NCBI GenBank assembly: GCA_003566395.1 | Contig: PXDL01000565.1 | Coordinates: 1-24,090, forward strand | Length of the DNA: 24,090 bases | Source of the DNA: Balneolia bacterium | GTDB lineage: Bacteria > Bacteroidota > Rhodothermia > Balneolales > Cyclonatronaceae | Reading direction: 5' to 3' | Part shown: positions 22,501 to 24,090 of the stretch, piece by piece | Numbering within the stretch: position 1 is the first letter of the stretch | How the letters are laid out: every line of letters begins with the position of its first letter | Position numbers and translations under genes: made by a program | The notes under the pieces: model-generated | The model's input: the letters and a program-made list of their open reading frames with translations, nothing else | Told to the model about the DNA's origin: nothing | Databases searched by the model: none

Positions 22501-23476
22501 TTCCGTCGAGCAGCAGAATCAGCTGTTTGGTCAGGTCGAAACCGGTGCTTTCGCCAAGCAGACGGGGGAAAGGAATTTCCAGGCTTCGCATAGCAACCCA
22601 GATGGTACCGGTAAAAAGGGTAAGTATCAGATACAGGTATGGAATGCGGCGGGGGGCTTTACGTGCCAGAAAAATCGTGCTGCCGAAAAAAAGTGTCAGA
22701 GCTATGGTGATGACCATCCACCGAAACCAGACCATAGAGGCCTCCCAATCGCGTTCGAGCGCAGGGAAGTCTGCCGTACTGACCGTGACAAAACCTACCG
22801 AATCGGCCGAGATCGTACTTAGCGCAGCCTGCCTTGCGGTAACCGGTCCCATATCGATATCAAAAAAGCGATAGTGTACCGGGAAAATTTGTTTTTTTGC
22901 CCAGGTACGGGTGACATCATATTGCTGGGTGAGTAGCTGTGGTGATGCCCCGGAGCGGCGTATCAGCCGTGTTGTGATCAGGTCGTAGCGGCTACCGTCG
23001 GTTCCTTCAAAGGTGATTTGGCAGATAAAATAGACGACGTACCCGCTCTGCTGCACATTTACATAGACCGGGCCGGCAGCAATGGCGGGCATGTAAGTAA
23101 CAGGATTCCCGGCCCATGCGAACTGCTTATTATCCCGGAAAACGGTGATGCCCCGAAAGTCTTTTTCATTTTTGATTCTGTTATAAATTCGCACAGGGTC
23201 GGGCGAATTTTGAAGCAAAGGCTGGATGGTATTTTTAAGCCGCTGCGTATCCTGGATGAGCTCCTGCTCAACCTCTCTGAAGGTGTTCACGGCTCCGTCA
23301 AGGGCCATACGGGTAAGGTGTTCCCGTTCATCGCGATCAGGCTGGCCGAAGAAAAAGTGAGCTTCTCCGGCAATCCAGACCAGTAAGAGCAGTCCGAAAA
23401 GTACGGAAGAAGTTCTCAGAGTTGCGGAAAATTGATTCTCGGAGCCGGAATTCATGAACTCGGATAGGGTGAACAT
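19589..23476 (-). CDS. Large multi-sensor membrane histidine kinase, NtrY-like
   Basis: 1295 residues. TM1 at about 24-42 is followed by an extracytoplasmic region (about 43-245), then a block of about eight helices (about 246-512), a second extracytoplasmic domain (about 515-778), helices near 780-800 and 822-842, a third extracytoplasmic stretch (about 843-968), and a last helix near 970-992. A HAMP linker follows (about 990-1045, RKLTQPLSEFESGLKRISAGNLDTTIP). The kinase core has the H-box with phospho-acceptor H1070 (ARQIAHEIKNPLTP), the N-box NIIKNAIEAMPGG near 1185, the G1 box RDSGSGID near 1212 and the G2 box SGTGLGLAISRKIMEAHHG near 1240. The HEIKNPLTPMKLS form is typical of NtrY-type kinases. 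No response regulator adjoins. A second in-frame ATG seven codons on is also possible as the start. The signal sensed is unknown. Confidence 0.93.
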   Translation of the reverse strand: MFTLSEFMNSGSENQFSATLRTSSVLFGLLLLVWIAGEAHFFFGQPDRDEREHLTRMALDGAVNTFREVEQELIQDTQRLKNTIQPLLQNSPDPVRIYNRIKNEKDFRGITVFRDNKQFAWAGNPVTYMPAIAAGPVYVNVQQSGYVVYFICQITFEGTDGSRYDLITTRLIRRSGASPQLLTQQYDVTRTWAKKQIFPVHYRFFDIDMGPVTARQAALSTISADSVGFVTVSTADFPALERDWEASMVWFRWMVITIALTLFFGSTIFLARKAPRRIPYLYLILTLFTGTIWVAMRSLEIPFPRLLGESTGFDLTKQLILLLDGTFLLFFAHFVRQILIKESKPGRLPSNLLYVTFASVLAAGVGCWALLRLFDVISSTQTGLLGLMVFPDTATWIIYISSLFLIGSFVGLTFASCRLAVDFSPRSKLIRFIPGFIFILLPILVLLLAESPGPAFLWVKFFGISLLLILLFSMEKLRWLSPDHLPVPRSITVLVFCVMLLSLPVYFDAEIKQENTNMERMATNYVTTDKNEAREITRSIIASLLDQGVLTEVRDVEASPSFPIQAAAQFRQQVNRQIDPDWSSYTVLAFLLDGRLNIIADYGSQPSFSDRFSTSFHDEVRSFIRQSLQRPFARLPIVDSDDRFQGFPIFIKGLQSIPSDFPTQPSWLVTFVLVEGHSFGRPVNDALAFHERDRESWNRYVITKYENGMKVSSTAALRSPMLSQQHILDPSLMPQDGKRSVIRRVRDRASYRQLVLAHDEETHVVVSVRDVTYLNYIFSGFRFFVAILLICLVTFQLIRLFKWSRNQSHVRQPQRLQDRILDSYLIATLLFMIALAFVTEYIVSMQNVRIAEQELSRNLSAVENRLRDHETGMARQLAIALEEVDVMVFEQGELTMTTAPEIFRLQLLSDYLPFEAYHQIYHENKTTVFQPYTVGGLSVLMGFRAVFENGTIDRVLGIPAYTRSAIYEEEFLQTTTYLIAFYIIIFVFFTGLAWVVSRKLTQPLSEFESGLKRISAGNLDTTIPVTSNDEIGELAKAYNQMVTDLKTVRAELAEVERDAAWSEMARQIAHEIKNPLTPMKLSIQHMQRQLSMGSRSVEELRPAIQKLTDMLVNQIESLNKIASDFSAFAKPLSGEKEQLELNALVTTTLNLFEHNEHIQFHFTACKEDAFVYGVSDELKRVLINIIKNAIEAMPGGGSIELSIRREDGNYLTEIRDSGSGIDPEIRRKIFTPNFSTKTSGTGLGLAISRKIMEAHHGMLQFDSNPGQGTVFTLIIPAGDSQPGSGKQAKKLPGSS

Positions 23477-23542
23477 TCTGACGGAATCTCGTTGTGTGCT
23501 GAATGCAGGGCTTCAGTACCCGGGGCCGTCGTCAAAACCTTT

Positions 23543-24090
23543 TTATACTACGAAATTACATTCATGATCCATATCACATAAAACCCGGAGAATTGCGCCT
23601 GCTGCGAGCATGCCCATTTTGAGCCGGGTTCGCCTTGTGGCGCTGGTGATGTGAGGCACAAGTACGGTATTCGGGGCGTTCAGTAAGCGCGGATGGATTT
23701 CCGGTTCTTCTTCAAATACATCGATTCCCGCTCCGGCAATGGTCCCGTTGTGAAGGGCTTCGCCGAGAGCGGCTTCATCAACCACCGGCCCGCGTGAGGC
23801 GTTAATCAACCAGGAGTCCACCCCCATTTTCTCAAGAAACGGCTTATTTATCAGGTGATGTGTTTCCTCAGTTAGCGGACAATGAAGGCTTACGATGTCT
23901 GAACGAACGGCCAGTTCCAAAGGATCGGGTATATAACGTGCACCCAGTGAATCTTCGAGTTCCGTTGAAAGCCGGTTCCGGTTGTGATAGATGATATCCA
24001 TGCCGAACGCTTTACAACGTGTAGCCACCGCCTGACCGATACGTCCCATCCCGATAATCCCGAGCGTTTTTTCCCGCAATTCCAGCCCTA
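23543..24090 (-). CDS. D-isomer-specific 2-hydroxyacid dehydrogenase, C-terminal part (truncated by window edge)
   Basis: NAD(P)-dependent dehydrogenase of the D-2-hydroxyacid family, most like glyoxylate/hydroxypyruvate reductase or D-glycerate dehydrogenase. The frame is open to the window edge (...GLELREKTLGIIGMGRIGQAVA), so about the first 130 residues lie outside. The nucleotide-binding loop is GMGRIG. Basic residues after the second strand (YHNRNR) suggest NADP. The catalytic set is R in NASRGPVVDE, E in GIDVFEEEP and H in LVPHITSAT, all intact. The end reads HECNFVV followed by TAA, slightly extended past the usual helix. It lies upstream of the kinase gene on the same strand with a 66-base gap. 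Which hydroxyacid it uses cannot be told from this part. Confidence 0.93.
   Translation of the reverse strand, partial: GLELREKTLGIIGMGRIGQAVATRCKAFGMDIIYHNRNRLSTELEDSLGARYIPDPLELAVRSDIVSLHCPLTEETHHLINKPFLEKMGVDSWLINASRGPVVDEAALGEALHNGTIAGAGIDVFEEEPEIHPRLLNAPNTVLVPHITSATRRTRLKMGMLAAGAILRVLCDMDHECNFVV

Overview
This window looks like chromosomal core sequence from a Gram-negative bacterium of the Bacteroidota / FCB superphylum. Balneolota or a close relative is my best guess from protein character, but it is not proven. Four things support this. Four gene starts carry TAnnTTTG-type -7 boxes and little Shine-Dalgarno signal. The IleRS is of the eukaryote-like type with a GIHH signature. The DksA-family protein has lost three of its four zinc cysteines in the way usual for this group. 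A TPR / DUF4292 lipoprotein / EnvC-like gene set follows the Bacteroidota arrangement. I see no rRNA, tRNA, CRISPR array, insertion sequence, phage gene or integrase.

Layout. 1-574 (-): the 5' part of leuS, cut by the window edge. 911-2440 (+): a membrane-anchored PM20D1-like M20 peptidase, which converges on 2448-4043 (-), a GNAT acetyltransferase fused to a nitrilase-fold hydrolase. 4044-4578: a 535-base divergent intergenic region with several palindromes and repeats. 4579-6123 (+): a Ppx/GppA phosphatase with an HD domain. 6169-10911 (-): a tight operon ileS - dksA-like - lspA - sufU, with gaps of 9 to 18 bases. 11030-13798 (+): a short TPR-like lipoprotein, a low-molecular-weight phosphatase overlapping a fructosamine-kinase-family gene, and a BtuF-like binding protein that has no signal peptide. 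14006-18409 (+): an envelope operon with a TPR protein, a DUF4292 lipoprotein, an EnvC-like protein with a degenerate LytM domain, and a small four-helix membrane protein. 18410-18619: a hairpin-rich untranslated stretch in front of an NMT1/THI5-like binding protein (18620-19588, +). 19589-23476 (-): a very large NtrY-like sensor histidine kinase. 23543-24090 (-): a D-2-hydroxyacid dehydrogenase cut by the window edge.

How the genes fit together. Most are housekeeping: translation (leuS, ileS), lipoprotein maturation (lspA), Fe-S assembly (sufU), stringent or polyphosphate control (dksA-like, ppx) and envelope biogenesis. The best functional pair is the phosphatase/kinase overlap at 11654-13047. 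Family knowledge suggests it forms a two-step protein deglycation module, in which a 5-phosphate is removed from a ribulosamine and the 3-position is then phosphorylated so the adduct falls off.

The items most worth a second look are the structured leader before the NMT1/THI5-like gene, the deglycation pair with a Ser in place of the P-loop Cys, the GIHH motif in IleRS, the LytM domain that has lost every catalytic ligand, two orphan solute-binding-type proteins without signal peptides, the related palindromes that span both stop codons at two convergent gene ends, and the three-sensor orphan histidine kinase. I did not find an obviously new multi-gene system.
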